This document shows positions 22,981 to 34,241 of a stretch of DNA of 64,000 bases, piece by piece; within the stretch, counting starts at the first letter, position 1; every line of letters starts with the position of its first letter. A program made the position numbers and the translations under genes. Under the pieces are notes generated by a model. It searched no databases. It was not told the origin of the DNA and saw only the letters and a program-made list of their open reading frames with translations. This DNA is from Costus lasius (taxonomy: Eukaryota > Streptophyta > Magnoliopsida > Zingiberales > Costaceae): contig CM050447.1 in the NCBI GenBank assembly GCA_027563935.2, positions 85,235,461 to 85,299,460 on the forward strand, given 5' to 3'.

Positions 22981-24871
22981 TGATGACACCAAAATATATA
23001 GTATATTTTGTATCATTTTATATATCTTTTCAAGCTCAATTGAAGATCTTTTGCTTATTTTTATGCCAAAATTATCAAATATTGCAAAATCTACTTCTAT
23101 TTTGATTTTTCATGATTTTCAGGTAAAAAGGCACTAATTTGAGGCGTTTTCAAGCAAAATCGAAGACATAGAAGAGTTGCCATCATCAAGAGGAGATCTC
23201 CCGACAAATTTCACGCAAATCGAAGCAACTGACCGAAATACAGTAGTGCCGTATTTTATATTACGGTACCGTATTTCTGTACGATATCGTAATATCAAAG
23301 CACTGCCGTAATTTGGTGGATTTTCAGATCAGAAAGATTCCTTGATTTTACGACACCGCCGTAAAGAATTACACGGGCCGTATTTTGGAGCGCTTCAGAA
23401 CAGAGAGATTCACTGAAATTACGGTACTCCCGTAAACCATTTTACGGTGTCGTATTCCTCAGAGATTTCAGACTAGAGAACTCGTCCGATTTTACGGCAC
23501 CACCATTATACCTTTTACGGGTCGTAATTTTGACACAGGGTTCACAGACCCAAAATACGGCACTGCCGTAAAATAAAACACGACCGTATTATCTTCCTGG
23601 ACGCGCGACTTTTTCGGGCCGAATCTTGCGCGGACTATAACTTTGGATCCAGAGCTCCAAATTGAGATCTCGTCTTTAAGAAGAGAACACACACGAAATG
23701 AAAGCCCTAATTTTTATCCAGTATTGAGAGAGCAATCGACAGAAGGGCGCTTAGGGTTTGGCTTTACGCCGAGAGGCGTGGAGGCCACCACAGGCCGTGA
23801 TTTTCACACAAAAACTTCGCCTGGAGGAGGAGACGATACCCCAGAAGTTTTAGAGGAAAAAGAGTTCAATCGGAGGAGGAACCAACGAAAGAAGGGGTAC
23901 GACACTGTTCATAGCGTGTTTTGGAGGCAAATTACAGCTGTAATTTCTATTACAGCCATGTTGTAACGTTGTTTCTTCTTCTTCTTTGATTTCTAAACAC
24001 TTTGATACTATGGCTTATTGTATTTCTCTTTCCATGCTAGCTTAATCATATTTTGGGACATGGGTGTAATTCACTTTGATTTCTTAATGATTTGATAACT
24101 CTTATTTTCGTCAGAATAGTTTTATTATGATGATTCTGCTTATTTGATTGTTTGTCTTTGATTCTCCATAGATTGATGTTATTATTCATGTTTTAGAGTT
24201 CTCGCAAAAAGGACCGAAAGGTGATTTGCTTGAGAACTTGGAACCCTAGAATTGCATGTTAGGAACTCTCTTAGGTTAGTTCTTAATTATTTGATTTTAG
24301 TGATCTTATTGCCGTGATGATAATTTGAATCTAGGGTAGAGTTGAGTTGTCAAACGTGGAGATCTTGCACGAAAGTGAGGATAGGAACATTGGAGAACCA
24401 TAAGTAGAACTTGTGTTGAGTCTCGGATGTACGAAAGTGATCCTTGAGATTCCACTTGAGACAATCAACTTAGAATTCGGATGCACGAAAGTGATCTCGA
24501 GTTCTTTGATTGATGATTTACTTATCTTTAGCATTGGGATAGATCTTACACGAAAGCGAGGATTAGTCCCTGCATGATTGTCTGCACAAAAGTGAGATGA
24601 TCCCTTTATGAAATAAATTATGTCTTTATATGATAAGATTAGTCTGACGACCTTTTATTTAAATCTAGTCATTAGAATTAAGGAGGATGAAACCCTAGTC
24701 CCAATGTTTCTCTCTGATTAACTGATTTCGTGTGTTTCCCATTATTGCTTTGCTATTATTCGATTGCTTAGCTATTAAGAATACAACTATTTGGTACTTA
24801 ACAATAAGGTCTTTGTGGTTCGATATCTTTCTTTATTACTTCGAGTATCTGTGCACTTGCGGATCACAACA
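22981..24871 (+). repeat. Athila-type LTR F
   Basis: This 1,891-bp LTR starts TGATGACACC and ends CACAACA, and is the best-preserved member of the C/D/F subfamily. It carries four to five degenerate tandem units of about 72 bp (about 23,230-23,600), each with two palindromes. GCACGAAAGTGA-type motifs occur near 24,365, 24,425, 24,480, 24,546 and 24,583. A decayed primer site follows (24,877-24,894). Confidence 0.9.
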
Positions 24872-25450
24872 AGTTTTTGCCACCATTGCCGGAGACCTTA
24901 GTTTTGTTAATATCAAAATAGTTGTTAGTATTGCTAGACTAGGTTTTATTTATTTTAGATTTAACAAGTTTATGACGCAGATGTATGAAATACATAACAA
25001 CGACCATGCCTGGATGTATACCACAAATGAATGTGACATAAATCGGACTAGCCACAGGTCCTAGGGCATATACACCAACACTGAGGACATGAGTTGAAGT
25101 CTAATATCATAATTAGCTATTGGAGTTTTACATCCTAAATAATACATTTGAGTTAATCACAACAAGTTGATTTGGATGGATTGGAATAGCATGAGTAATG
25201 TGTATGCTTGATTGAGTTCTCTGTTTATAGTTGGCTGAGTTCTTTGACTTCTAGAAATTATGGGATCAAACTATTGAACGTTCAAAACACCTAATCACTT
25301 GATTTCTTCTGATTAGATCTGGGATAACTAGTAGATGTTTTTTTGATTTGGATGCTTGTTTTTAACCTGAAGGATTATCATTATACCTTTCAGGCAATTC
25401 ACTCTATTTTATTGCTTGAGGACAAGCAAAAATTTAAGTATGGGAGTATT
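24872..25450 (+). mobile_element. Remnant interior: leader, copia LTR end fragment, Athila tail
   Basis: 24,872-24,966 matches the leader after LTR C (decayed primer site, then GTTAATATCAAAATAGTTG). From 24,967 to about 25,077 comes a foreign piece ending ATACACCAACA, like the end of a Ty1/copia LTR. Then a decayed Athila tail continues from 25,078 to the hairpin TTGCTTGAGGACAAGCAA (25,419-25,436) and a purine-rich AAGTATGGGAG before LTR G. No gene. Confidence 0.6.
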
Positions 25451-26068
25451 TAATGTCTTGCATTTTAATTGTAATTTCTAGTATTATTTCATCTCAAATT
25501 TAGGTCTATTTTAATGTTTTTATACACCAATGAGACTTATTTACTTGATTGTTTCAGAATCTTCACTTTTTCTCGTTTTTGTGGAATTTCAGGTAAAATC
25601 ACCTAATATTGAAGTCTTTTAAGATTCTAAAGTCATGGGGTGATTCCTTACGAGAAGACGAAGCTGCACGTCAAATTTGGGTCCACTCCGAGCTACTTTA
25701 AAAAATACGGCCAGGTGAACCCGGTGGGGTTCACCGGTGCTTTCACGGGATGTATGGAAATTCACATAACACATCACGGCTTGCCTGTGCTTTTGGTGTT
25801 CACCCGTGATTCTCTCGGAGGAGGCTTGCGTGGAAACATACAGGAGACTTCACAGCCTGGTGAATCCCGTGGGGTTCACTGGTGATTCTTACACGAAAAA
25901 ACTGTACAATAGGCTTCACAGCCAGGTGAACCCGGCGGGGTAGACCCGTGATCATGACTCTGCAGTCTGACCTTCACTTAGTTTTTCTTCGATTCCGAGC
26001 CCTAGAAAAATCCAAAAAAGGCTAGAAAATATGTTTTGGAAAGCTAACAGAGAGGCGAATCCAAAGAA

Positions 26069-26076
26069 TATAAAAG
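26069..26076 (+). promoter_or_regulatory. TATA box in LTR G
   Basis: TATAAAAG lies mid-LTR, about 620 bp after the LTR start, a reasonable place for the LTR promoter. Activity cannot be judged. Confidence 0.5.
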
Positions 26077-26790
26077 CCCTTTTTATTGTTGCCAAATTAT
26101 CAAGAAACTAGCACACGATCCAGCTAGGGTGAACGGAAGAGGTGACACAGCGTTTTTGGGGCGATTTCATGAGATTGGAGGGTCAGATCTTCATGATTTT
26201 TAGGGATCTTGTTTGGTTCATCCTCTCCTTCCTCTCCAAAATGTTTTGTAGCAATTTTCCTAATATTTTATAGAGAATTATACGAGCATTCATGACTATT
26301 GGAGCGTCAGATCTTCACGATTTTTAGGGATCTTGTTCGGTTCATCCTCTCCTTCCTCTCCAAAACGTTTTGTAGCAATTTTCCTAATATTTTAGAGAGA
26401 GTTGTACGAGCTTTCCTGACTATTGTAGTGTAAAACCCTTTTCAGGACTTGGTTGAAGCCCATTGATGAATTATTTCAAGTAATCTTAACTTATTCTGTT
26501 ACTTTGAAGTTTGTTTGAGCATATTTTACCTTGTTGTAGTTATTTCATGATATTGCTTTGGCCACGTAGTATCGTGTGGTAGTTGACGCGATCCTGACCG
26601 AGAGGAGGATCATGTTGGTGGATTCCCTAGGTAAAACTTGTGAATTCTTGATACGAGAGTGCTTGGGCTCGAGGGTAACATAATCGTCCATCGAACTCAT
26701 GGGGTTTATCTAGAACGATCCACAGCGAGAGCAGGAGATCGTTCTGGATAAGCATCAGGGTGTACCGACTGAGATAGGGCATCCTATACT

Positions 26791-26795
26791 TTTGG
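26791..26795. repeat. Target site duplication TTTGG (left) of the copia element
   Basis: TTTGG directly before TGTTGGGG at 26,796 is repeated at 35,959-35,963 directly after the 3' LTR, proving an undisturbed insertion. Confidence 0.95.
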
Positions 26796-28512
26796 TGTTG
26801 GGGTATGCCCTTAAGGCTAATGTTTGAGGCCTATGGGAATGTATCTGTATCATGTAATAAACTCTTATGTTTATAAAGGCATGGTTGTTATTCAGTTAGC
26901 TACATTGTCTGCTGCAATATATGTTCTTCTGAATAATGTCTCAAAGCTGTTCAGCTGGGCTGACATGCTATTAAGTCCTTAGTCGATGTATCTTGGTGAA
27001 CATGAGACAGCCTTGATATTGTTAAGACTAATATGTGTTCTAATCTTATAGGATGCTTCGAGCATGGAATAAGATGTAGACTCATGGGTACATGGGATGT
27101 ACTGGACAGACCCTACTAGGATGTTCAATTGTTTGTCACAATGTGAATATTCCTTGATTATGACAAGTGGCACATTTCCTCTGACTTGAGATCACTTGTG
27201 TTTTCTAAATGATGATTGTCATTGTTTTGAGATAGTTCAATATCGTTTGAAACATAATGATTATAGACTATCTTGGATGATGAGCTTGAGTCAGGTTAGG
27301 GCACTAGTGATAGACATAGGATTGCCGTCTCCTTGTTTAAGGAGTGTGATGTTCTAAAGGGGCCCCCTGGATGAGATGATTGAGAGAGTGTATGGCCATA
27401 CCCAGGTGACTATGATCATCTGATCTAATCATGCTCATCATATTGGAATTACAAGCTTGACAGGCTTGTCCAATAAGAACATCCAGTGGCAAAGGAAAAA
27501 TGCATGCCTTGTGATTTGATTCACACTTGTGCTGTTTTTGGGTGTAGTCTTGGAAGACTCTTTTCTTTATATCGGGAGACAGTGATGTGTTGCTAGATAC
27601 CTCTCACTGATCGTGATAACGTAAGTTGTCGTTACCGACATTTAAAGGAAACCCTTTGGGTCGCACAATTTGATGATATGGCTTACTTAAGTCAGATCGT
27701 GTGGACTGAATTATTTGGGTTCAGTTTAAAGGGATTTAATCTCTGATTGTAAGTGAGATCTGGTCTGATCATGTTTGATTGATTAGGGCTTGAGATCGGT
27801 AAGCTTTGATCGAGAGAATGCATGCCAGATCGGTCAGATCAGGGGCATCGTTGAGATCGACGGTTAGATCGTGAACCTTAGGGTTTATTTAAGATCTAGA
27901 CTAGATCATTGGCTTGATTGGTTCTTAAACCGAACCAAAGTGAACCGGCTCACTAAATGAGCGCTTGGTTCATAGGGAGAGGAGTAGGCGACAAGTTCAC
28001 TTGGCGTGAACGTTGTGGTGAGGAGTGGTTACTATTTTTAGTAACCATGATCTCCACTTGAAGGGGCTCTCGTCCGAATAGAGTATGCTCTATTTTCGCC
28101 ACTTCCCATATTCCTCTCGCCCATATTCCTCTCGACATTCTTGTGTGAGTGCGGCGACGCTTGACGCTTGACGCTTGACGGATTGAGGAGGATTCGGCCA
28201 AGAGAGATTGACATCTCATTTTCCCATCACTCGTCAAAGGACCTCTTGGAACCTTGCTAGCACAAGGAGCACCAAGAGAGATAGCGACATCATCTTGTGT
28301 GTGACGACAAGGAGAAGATCTCGTTTGATCTTTACTTCCAAGGTGCCATCTAGAAATGGCAATGGTATGGATCGAATCATCTCTTATGCAATCGGTTTTT
28401 CCTTTAAGTTGATTATATAAGGTGCATGCGATTCTTAGAGACCCTATCCGCTGCTTGAAATTTGTTTTGCACCATGCTGGGTTTCGCCCCCCTCTTGAAA
28501 GGGGTTCCTACA
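26796..28512 (+). repeat. 5' LTR of the Ty1/copia element
   Basis: It starts TGTTGGGGTATG and ends GGTTCCTACA. It contains a triple CGCTTGACG direct repeat (about 28,162-28,190). It drives transcription of the element. Open stretches inside it are repeated identically in the 3' LTR and are not genes. Confidence 0.95.
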
Positions 28513-28514
28513 AC

Positions 28515-28526
28515 TGGTATCAGAGC
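28515..28526 (+). promoter_or_regulatory. Primer binding site, initiator tRNA-Met type
   Basis: TGGTATCAGAGC lies 2 bp after the 5' LTR and is the standard plant copia primer site. Confidence 0.93.
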
Positions 28527-30339
28527 AGGTTTTCTATGCATCTTTGTATGATTGCTTAAGCTTATGTGATCCATGTTTGCGTGTACATGCTTAGATCTAG
28601 TTAACATGCGATTTTTCTTTAAGTTTTTATACATGCGAAACTTGAAGTATGTTTTCATTGGCGCATGTTGTTCTTGGCGCATGCTTTGTGTTTTTCTTAA
28701 AACCCTAATTGACATGCGCGAGTCACTCTAGATCTAAGGCTCTACTATAAACCCTTAGACGGGTTATTAGGGTTGAAGTCACCCCCTGAGTTAGATCCAA
28801 CAGTCTGATCAGACCATCTGACAGCCTGAATGGGTCGACCTGTTAGCACCTTGGCGCAAGCCTATGGTGGCTATAGGTCGACTGCAGACAGGTGTGTAGC
28901 GATGTCTGATTGAGACAACCTATGAACACACATGAGTTAGGCCCGGGGTCACACCCGCTTGCCAGACCTCATTGTGGTTGTTCAGCCCTGGCGCATGCAT
29001 GGTTGACCTCATGGTCGACTCAAGTCAGTTAGGACTTGGTGCATGCAAGGGCAGTGGATCTGACTAGGTTGGATGAGTGGATCCCTAGTAATGTACCGTT
29101 GTAAGGTTGTAGGGCAAATAAGGAAAAATTAAAATTAATCCCAAGGGGTTTTCGAAAATTTTAATTTTTATAATGGATCACTTGATTGCTGAATGGATGC
29201 ATGTGTCTGTCTATTTTGTCTTATGTGGGCTGCCCATGTTAAATCTGTGCTGTGCTGGGGCCTGCGTGCCTGTTTTAAAATTGTAAATTAATTATTGTGA
29301 TCTGCGCATCACTGTGTTTTAATTTATAAATGTAAGTGACCTGCGTGTCACTCTTGTCTAGATAGTTAAATTTGTAATTTAATTAGACAAGAGCACAGAG
29401 CACACTTGGCAGAGGCGCATGCAGCAAGTGGCTGGACCAGGTGGGAGGTCTAGGGTTCGACCCTAGGACCAGGCGCATTTTCCCTGGTGGGCGCACCTGT
29501 GCTGTAATTGGCGCTTGGGCCCAGGTTTGGGCCAGATGTGCAGCAAAAGACCCATGAAGAGCAAATGAAGACTTAAGTTAGGTTAAGGTCTTCTAGGGCT
29601 ATGGGCTTTTACCACATAAGATACATGCTTTCTTTTATTGCTTAATATTAGAATTGCATGATTAAATTATCTTCTGCTATCACCATAGGAATTGCATGAT
29701 AGGCAAGAAGATAAAAGACCGTTAAAATCCAACGCTTAAATATCAAGCTCGTAAGCCTTCTGACGCGAAACCTCACTGTTCTGATTATCGTTGGAGCCGT
29801 GTTGTACCCACTCAGTGGGCACGTCCATCTATCTTCAGACGGTGCGGGATTACACCTGCGTGTTACAGAGTAGGGATTTATCCCTTCTCGTTGCTCAGCA
29901 TAGCACGTGGTGGTCCAGGGAGTAGGTCGGGTCAGCTTGACCGTGTTGGCTACATATGTGGCGCATATGGTAGCACATGGAGGCAGCCATCTGTGGGGTC
30001 AGAGATTGTGTTGTACCAACTCAGTAGGCACAGTCTGCTGGACTGCCCAGATGAAGGGGAATCGCACGGGTTGGCGATCGGCAGGGACTGCCTACCAGAA
30101 ACTAGTGCTTGTACTCTCTATGCATCTTATCTCGCCTGAGCGGGACGCGGAGACCAAGTATGAAATCTGGATCCCATCTCACTAAAAGAGTTTTACTCTT
30201 TCGGGCTGTTTTGCTGGATTTTTCACGCCTGATAAAATAGTGAGAAAAAGAATCTTTCTTAAGTCCTGATTGATTCTTATACATTGATACTGACCTTGCT
30301 GTTCTTGCATTGTTGTAGATACCTGCAGCAACGAACACC
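28527..30339 (+). other. Long untranslated leader of the copia element
   Basis: About 1.8 kb separate the primer site from the gag ATG. I see no recognisable protein. The string TTGTACCCACTCAGTGGGCAC (around 29,801) recurs in altered form around 30,011. Short open stretches near 29,891-30,185 overlap in two frames and have no known motif. Confidence 0.7.
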
Positions 30340-33300
30340 ATGAACTTCAATGTGCGATCCCTACTGGAAAGGGAGAAGTTTGCTGGGCCGAACTTCTCTG
30401 ACTGGTTTGGACACCTTAAGATCGTTCTTAAGGCAGAGAGGAAACTGTATGTCCTCGAGACGGCGATACCGCCGCAGCCCGCTCCGAACGCCGCAAGGGC
30501 GGTTCGGGAAGCCTATGAAAAGCACGTCAATGATAGCATTGATGTCGCTTGCCTGATGCTAGCGTCTATGACGCCACCGCTGCAGCGTCAGCATGAGGAT
30601 ATGTCGGCTATAGAGATGATAGCGAACCTCAAGATGCTGTATGCTGCACAGGCGAGGACTGAACGCTATAATTTGACAAAGCTCTTCTTTCAGAGCAAAC
30701 TGGCTGAAGGGAGCCCAATGGGAGCTCACGTGCTCAAGATGATTGGGCACAAGGAGGCTCTAGAGAAACTGGGGCATACCATTAACCAGGAGCTTGCTGT
30801 GGACATTATTCTGCAGTCTCTCCCGCCTTCATTCGACGCGTTCATTATTAATTTTAATATGAACAAAATCGATTGTACTCCGGCAGAGCTGCTGAATATG
30901 CTCTTGACCACTGAGGAGACTCTGAAGGGTAAGCCTTCAACCTCTGTCTTGATGGTTCCTTCTAGGAACAAGAAGAAGGGGAAGAAGGGCAAGGCCCCGG
31001 TCAAGAATTACAGCAAGGCTCTGAAGCAGAAGGTGAAGCGGTCTAAGGAATACAGGTGTTTCCACTGTGGCCAGCTGGGTCACTGGAAAAAGGACTGTAA
31101 AGCGCTCCAAGGAGATAAGAGGGGAAGCTTTGCTTCTGGCTCAGGTATATTCGTGACTGAGGTCATGTTTTCTTCTTCTGTATCATGGGTGTTGGACACT
31201 GCATGTGGAGTTCACATTTGTTCAAATGTACAGGAACTCAAGAGAAGAAGGCAGGTGGGACAGCATGAGGTGGACCTACGAGTTGGAAACGGGGCACGGG
31301 TTGCTGCTGTTGCTGTAGGAGACTACTTTATTTCTTTACCATCTGGACTTGTATTGGAACTAAACAGTTGTTACTTTGTTCCCAGTATAACTAAAAATAT
31401 TATCTCCATTCCTGCTCTTGTTAGGAAGGGATTTTCCTTTGAATGCAATATTTCAAAGTGTATTTTGTCTTTTGATAATATTGTTTATGCAACTGGTTCA
31501 ATTAATAATGGGTTATACATGTTGGACATGGAATGTTCGATACAACAAATTGATATTAAGAAAGCCAAGTATGCTGATGACAGCACCTTGCTATGGCATA
31601 GTCGTTTAGGCCATATAAACGAGAAACGCATTAAGCGGTTGCATGAAAATGGACTGCTGGGATCATTCTCCTACAAGGAGATTGATACATGCAAAGCTTG
31701 TTTAATGGGTAAAATGACGAAGTCACCTTTTCCTCACAAAGGTCAAAGGGCTTCAGGTTTACTTGACCTTATACACAGTGATGTGTGTGGGCCTTTTTGT
31801 AAACATGCCAGAGGTGGATATCAGTACTTCATTACCTTTACTGATGATTTCAGTAGATACGGGTATGTCTATCTGATGAGACATAAGAGTGAATCTTTTG
31901 ACAAGTTCAAAGAGTTCAAAAATGAAGTACAGAATCAGCTAGGCCGTAATATCAAGGCACTTCGCTCAGATCGAGGTGGTGAATACCTAAGTCATGCATT
32001 TACTGACTATCTAAAGGAGTGTGGGATTATCTCACAGCTCACTCCGCCTGGAACACCGCAATGGAATGGTGTGTCCGAGAGGAGAAATAGAACGCTACTT
32101 GATATGGTTCGTTCTATGATGAGTCAGGCTACTCTACCCTACTCCTTTTGGGGTTTTGCACTGGAAACAGCTGCAAAGGTACTAAACCGAGTGCCATCCA
32201 AGGCAGTTTCAAAGACGCCATATGAGTTATGGTATGGGAAACAGCCAAGCTTGACATTTATCAGGATCTGGGGTTGCGAAGCTTATGTAAAGAAGCTCGC
32301 CTCTGGGAAACTAGAGAGTAGATCTGACAAATGTATCTTTGTCGGTTACCCTAAGGAAACTAAGGGTTATTATTTCTTCGATCCCAAGGAGAACAAGGTT
32401 TTTGTTGCTCGGACGGCCATATTTCTTGAGAAGGAATTTCTTCTGCAAGAGGCCAGTGGGAGAGAAATAAAGCTGGATGAGAATCCAGACGAAGGACAAA
32501 GTAGTCAAGCAGAGTTGGATGAGCCTGAGCTGGTAGAACAGGTTATTGAACAACCTGAGGCTCAGATATCACGGGAACCGCGAAGATCGGGTAGGATCCG
32601 TCGACAGCCTGAGCGCTATGACGGAGTCTACATCATTGACAATGATGAACCCCTCACTTATGCGGATGCGGTCAGTGGACCGGAGTCAGCGAGATGGCTT
32701 GAAGCTATGCGCGCCGAGATGGACTCCATGTCAGATAACCAAGTTTGGGATTTGGTTGATCCGCCTCCGGGAATTATCCCTATAGGCTGTAAATGGATCT
32801 TCAAGAAGAAGATTGACATGGATGGTAACGTGGTTACCTATAAAAGCAGGCTAGTTGCGAAAGGTTTCAAACAAATCTACGGGATAGATTATGATGAAAC
32901 TTTCTCACCTGTAGCTATGTTTAAGTCTATTCGGATTCTTTTCGCGATAGCTGCATATTATGATTATGAGATTTGGCAGATGGATGTGAAAACAGCTTTC
33001 CTTAATGGAAATCTGGATGAGGATGTGTATATGACACAACCAGAAGGTTTCACTAATCCAGCAGATCGTCATAAGATATGCAAGTTAAAGAAGTCTATTT
33101 ATGGACTTAAACAAGCATCAAGAAGCTGGAACATTCGTTTTGATGAATCAGTCATTGAATTTGGTTTCATCAAGAACGAGGATGACCCGTGTGTATATAA
33201 GAGGTTTAGTGGGAGCGTGATTACTTTCCTAGTCCTCTACGTCGATGACATCTTGATCATTGGAAACGGCATTCCTGAAATGCATGCTGTTAAGGCATGG

Positions 33301-34221
33301 CTAAGGAAATGTTTCCAGATGAAAGATTTAGGAGAAGCAGCCTATGTGTTAGGTGTGAAGATCTACAGGGACAGATCTAAGAGGCTTCTCGGGCTGTGCC
33401 AAAGTACTTACATCGATAAGGTCCTGGAGAGATTTCATTTAGAGAATTCTAAACGTGGATATCTTCCAGTCAAACATGGTCTGAATCTTTCGAAGAGTCA
33501 GTGTCCACAAACACAGACTGAGAAAGATGAAATGGACAATACGCCTTATGCTTCGGCTATTGGATCCATTATGTATGCGATGTTGTGTACTCGCCCAGAC
33601 GTTGCTTACGGGTTAAGCGTAACCAGTCGTTACCAGAGTAATCCAGGTGTGGCGCACTGGATTGCAGTCAAGAACATTTTAAAATATCTGCGGAGGACCA
33701 AAGATATGTTCTTGATATATGGTGGTCAGGAAGAACTCAGTATTGAAGGATATACTGACGCTTCGTTCCAGTCTGACCAGGATGATTTCCGATCGCAATC
33801 AGGCTATGTTTTTAGCTTGAATGGAGGTGCAGTGGTGTGGAAGAGTTTCAAACAGTCAACTGTTGCTGATTCCACAACAGAAGCCGAGTATGTTGCAGCC
33901 TCGGAAGCATCCAAGGAGGCAGTGTGGATTCGTAAGTTCGTGAGAGAACTTGGTGTCATTCCTTCGAGTGCAGATCCTTTGGTTATCTTTTGTGATAACA
34001 CTGGAGCAATCGCACAAGCAAAGGAACCACGGTCGCACCAGAAGTCCAAGCACATACAGAGACGGTTTCATTTGATCAGGGAGATCATAGATCGAGGCGA
34101 GATCAAAGTCTGCAAGGTTCATACAGATGACAATCTGGCAGACCCGCTTACCAAGCCTCTGGCGCAGCAGAAGCATGAGAAGCACTGTAATAATATGGGT
34201 TTGAGATTTCTCAACCATTAG
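30340..34221 (+). CDS. Ty1/copia gag-pol polyprotein, 1,293 residues, uninterrupted
   Basis: It encodes all proteins for cytoplasmic assembly, cDNA synthesis and integration. In order: gag (about 1-235); zinc knuckle CFHCGQLGHWKKDC at 240-253; aspartic protease around 283-400 with DTA at 286-288; integrase with the HHCC module (about 418-456, ending CKACLMGK) and catalytic core with D in HSDVCGPF (about 478), D in RSDRGGEYL (about 543) and E in SERRNR (about 580); reverse transcriptase (about 785-1,030) with YVDD at 967-970; RNase H from GYTDASF (about 1,137) through TEAEY and the final KSKHIQRRFH segment. Length and order are normal for the family. The protease has Ala where the usual triad D-T/S-G has Gly, which could weaken it. 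There is no stop or frameshift. The start ATG at 30,340 is 30 bp after a clear TTGTAGATAC leader end. Confidence 0.95.
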   Translation: MNFNVRSLLEREKFAGPNFSDWFGHLKIVLKAERKLYVLETAIPPQPAPNAARAVREAYEKHVNDSIDVACLMLASMTPPLQRQHEDMSAIEMIANLKMLYAAQARTERYNLTKLFFQSKLAEGSPMGAHVLKMIGHKEALEKLGHTINQELAVDIILQSLPPSFDAFIINFNMNKIDCTPAELLNMLLTTEETLKGKPSTSVLMVPSRNKKKGKKGKAPVKNYSKALKQKVKRSKEYRCFHCGQLGHWKKDCKALQGDKRGSFASGSGIFVTEVMFSSSVSWVLDTACGVHICSNVQELKRRRQVGQHEVDLRVGNGARVAAVAVGDYFISLPSGLVLELNSCYFVPSITKNIISIPALVRKGFSFECNISKCILSFDNIVYATGSINNGLYMLDMECSIQQIDIKKAKYADDSTLLWHSRLGHINEKRIKRLHENGLLGSFSYKEIDTCKACLMGKMTKSPFPHKGQRASGLLDLIHSDVCGPFCKHARGGYQYFITFTDDFSRYGYVYLMRHKSESFDKFKEFKNEVQNQLGRNIKALRSDRGGEYLSHAFTDYLKECGIISQLTPPGTPQWNGVSERRNRTLLDMVRSMMSQATLPYSFWGFALETAAKVLNRVPSKAVSKTPYELWYGKQPSLTFIRIWGCEAYVKKLASGKLESRSDKCIFVGYPKETKGYYFFDPKENKVFVARTAIFLEKEFLLQEASGREIKLDENPDEGQSSQAELDEPELVEQVIEQPEAQISREPRRSGRIRRQPERYDGVYIIDNDEPLTYADAVSGPESARWLEAMRAEMDSMSDNQVWDLVDPPPGIIPIGCKWIFKKKIDMDGNVVTYKSRLVAKGFKQIYGIDYDETFSPVAMFKSIRILFAIAAYYDYEIWQMDVKTAFLNGNLDEDVYMTQPEGFTNPADRHKICKLKKSIYGLKQASRSWNIRFDESVIEFGFIKNEDDPCVYKRFSGSVITFLVLYVDDILIIGNGIPEMHAVKAWLRKCFQMKDLGEAAYVLGVKIYRDRSKRLLGLCQSTYIDKVLERFHLENSKRGYLPVKHGLNLSKSQCPQTQTEKDEMDNTPYASAIGSIMYAMLCTRPDVAYGLSVTSRYQSNPGVAHWIAVKNILKYLRRTKDMFLIYGGQEELSIEGYTDASFQSDQDDFRSQSGYVFSLNGGAVVWKSFKQSTVADSTTEAEYVAASEASKEAVWIRKFVRELGVIPSSADPLVIFCDNTGAIAQAKEPRSHQKSKHIQRRFHLIREIIDRGEIKVCKVHTDDNLADPLTKPLAQQKHEKHCNNMGLRFLNH

Positions 34222-34230
34222 ATTAAGTGC

Positions 34231-34241
34231 AAGTGGGAGAT
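34231..34241 (+). promoter_or_regulatory. Polypurine tract of the copia element
   Basis: AAGTGGGAGAT lies directly before the 3' LTR (TGTTGGGG at 34,242) and primes plus-strand DNA synthesis. Confidence 0.9.

Noticed and set aside
27953..28420. Open frames on both strands, repeated at 35,399-35,866
   Set aside because: Repetition is simply the two LTRs of the same copia element; no recognised protein.
30102..31004. Minus-strand frames opposite the copia leader and gag
   Set aside because: Shadows of the leader and of the intact gag-pol frame.
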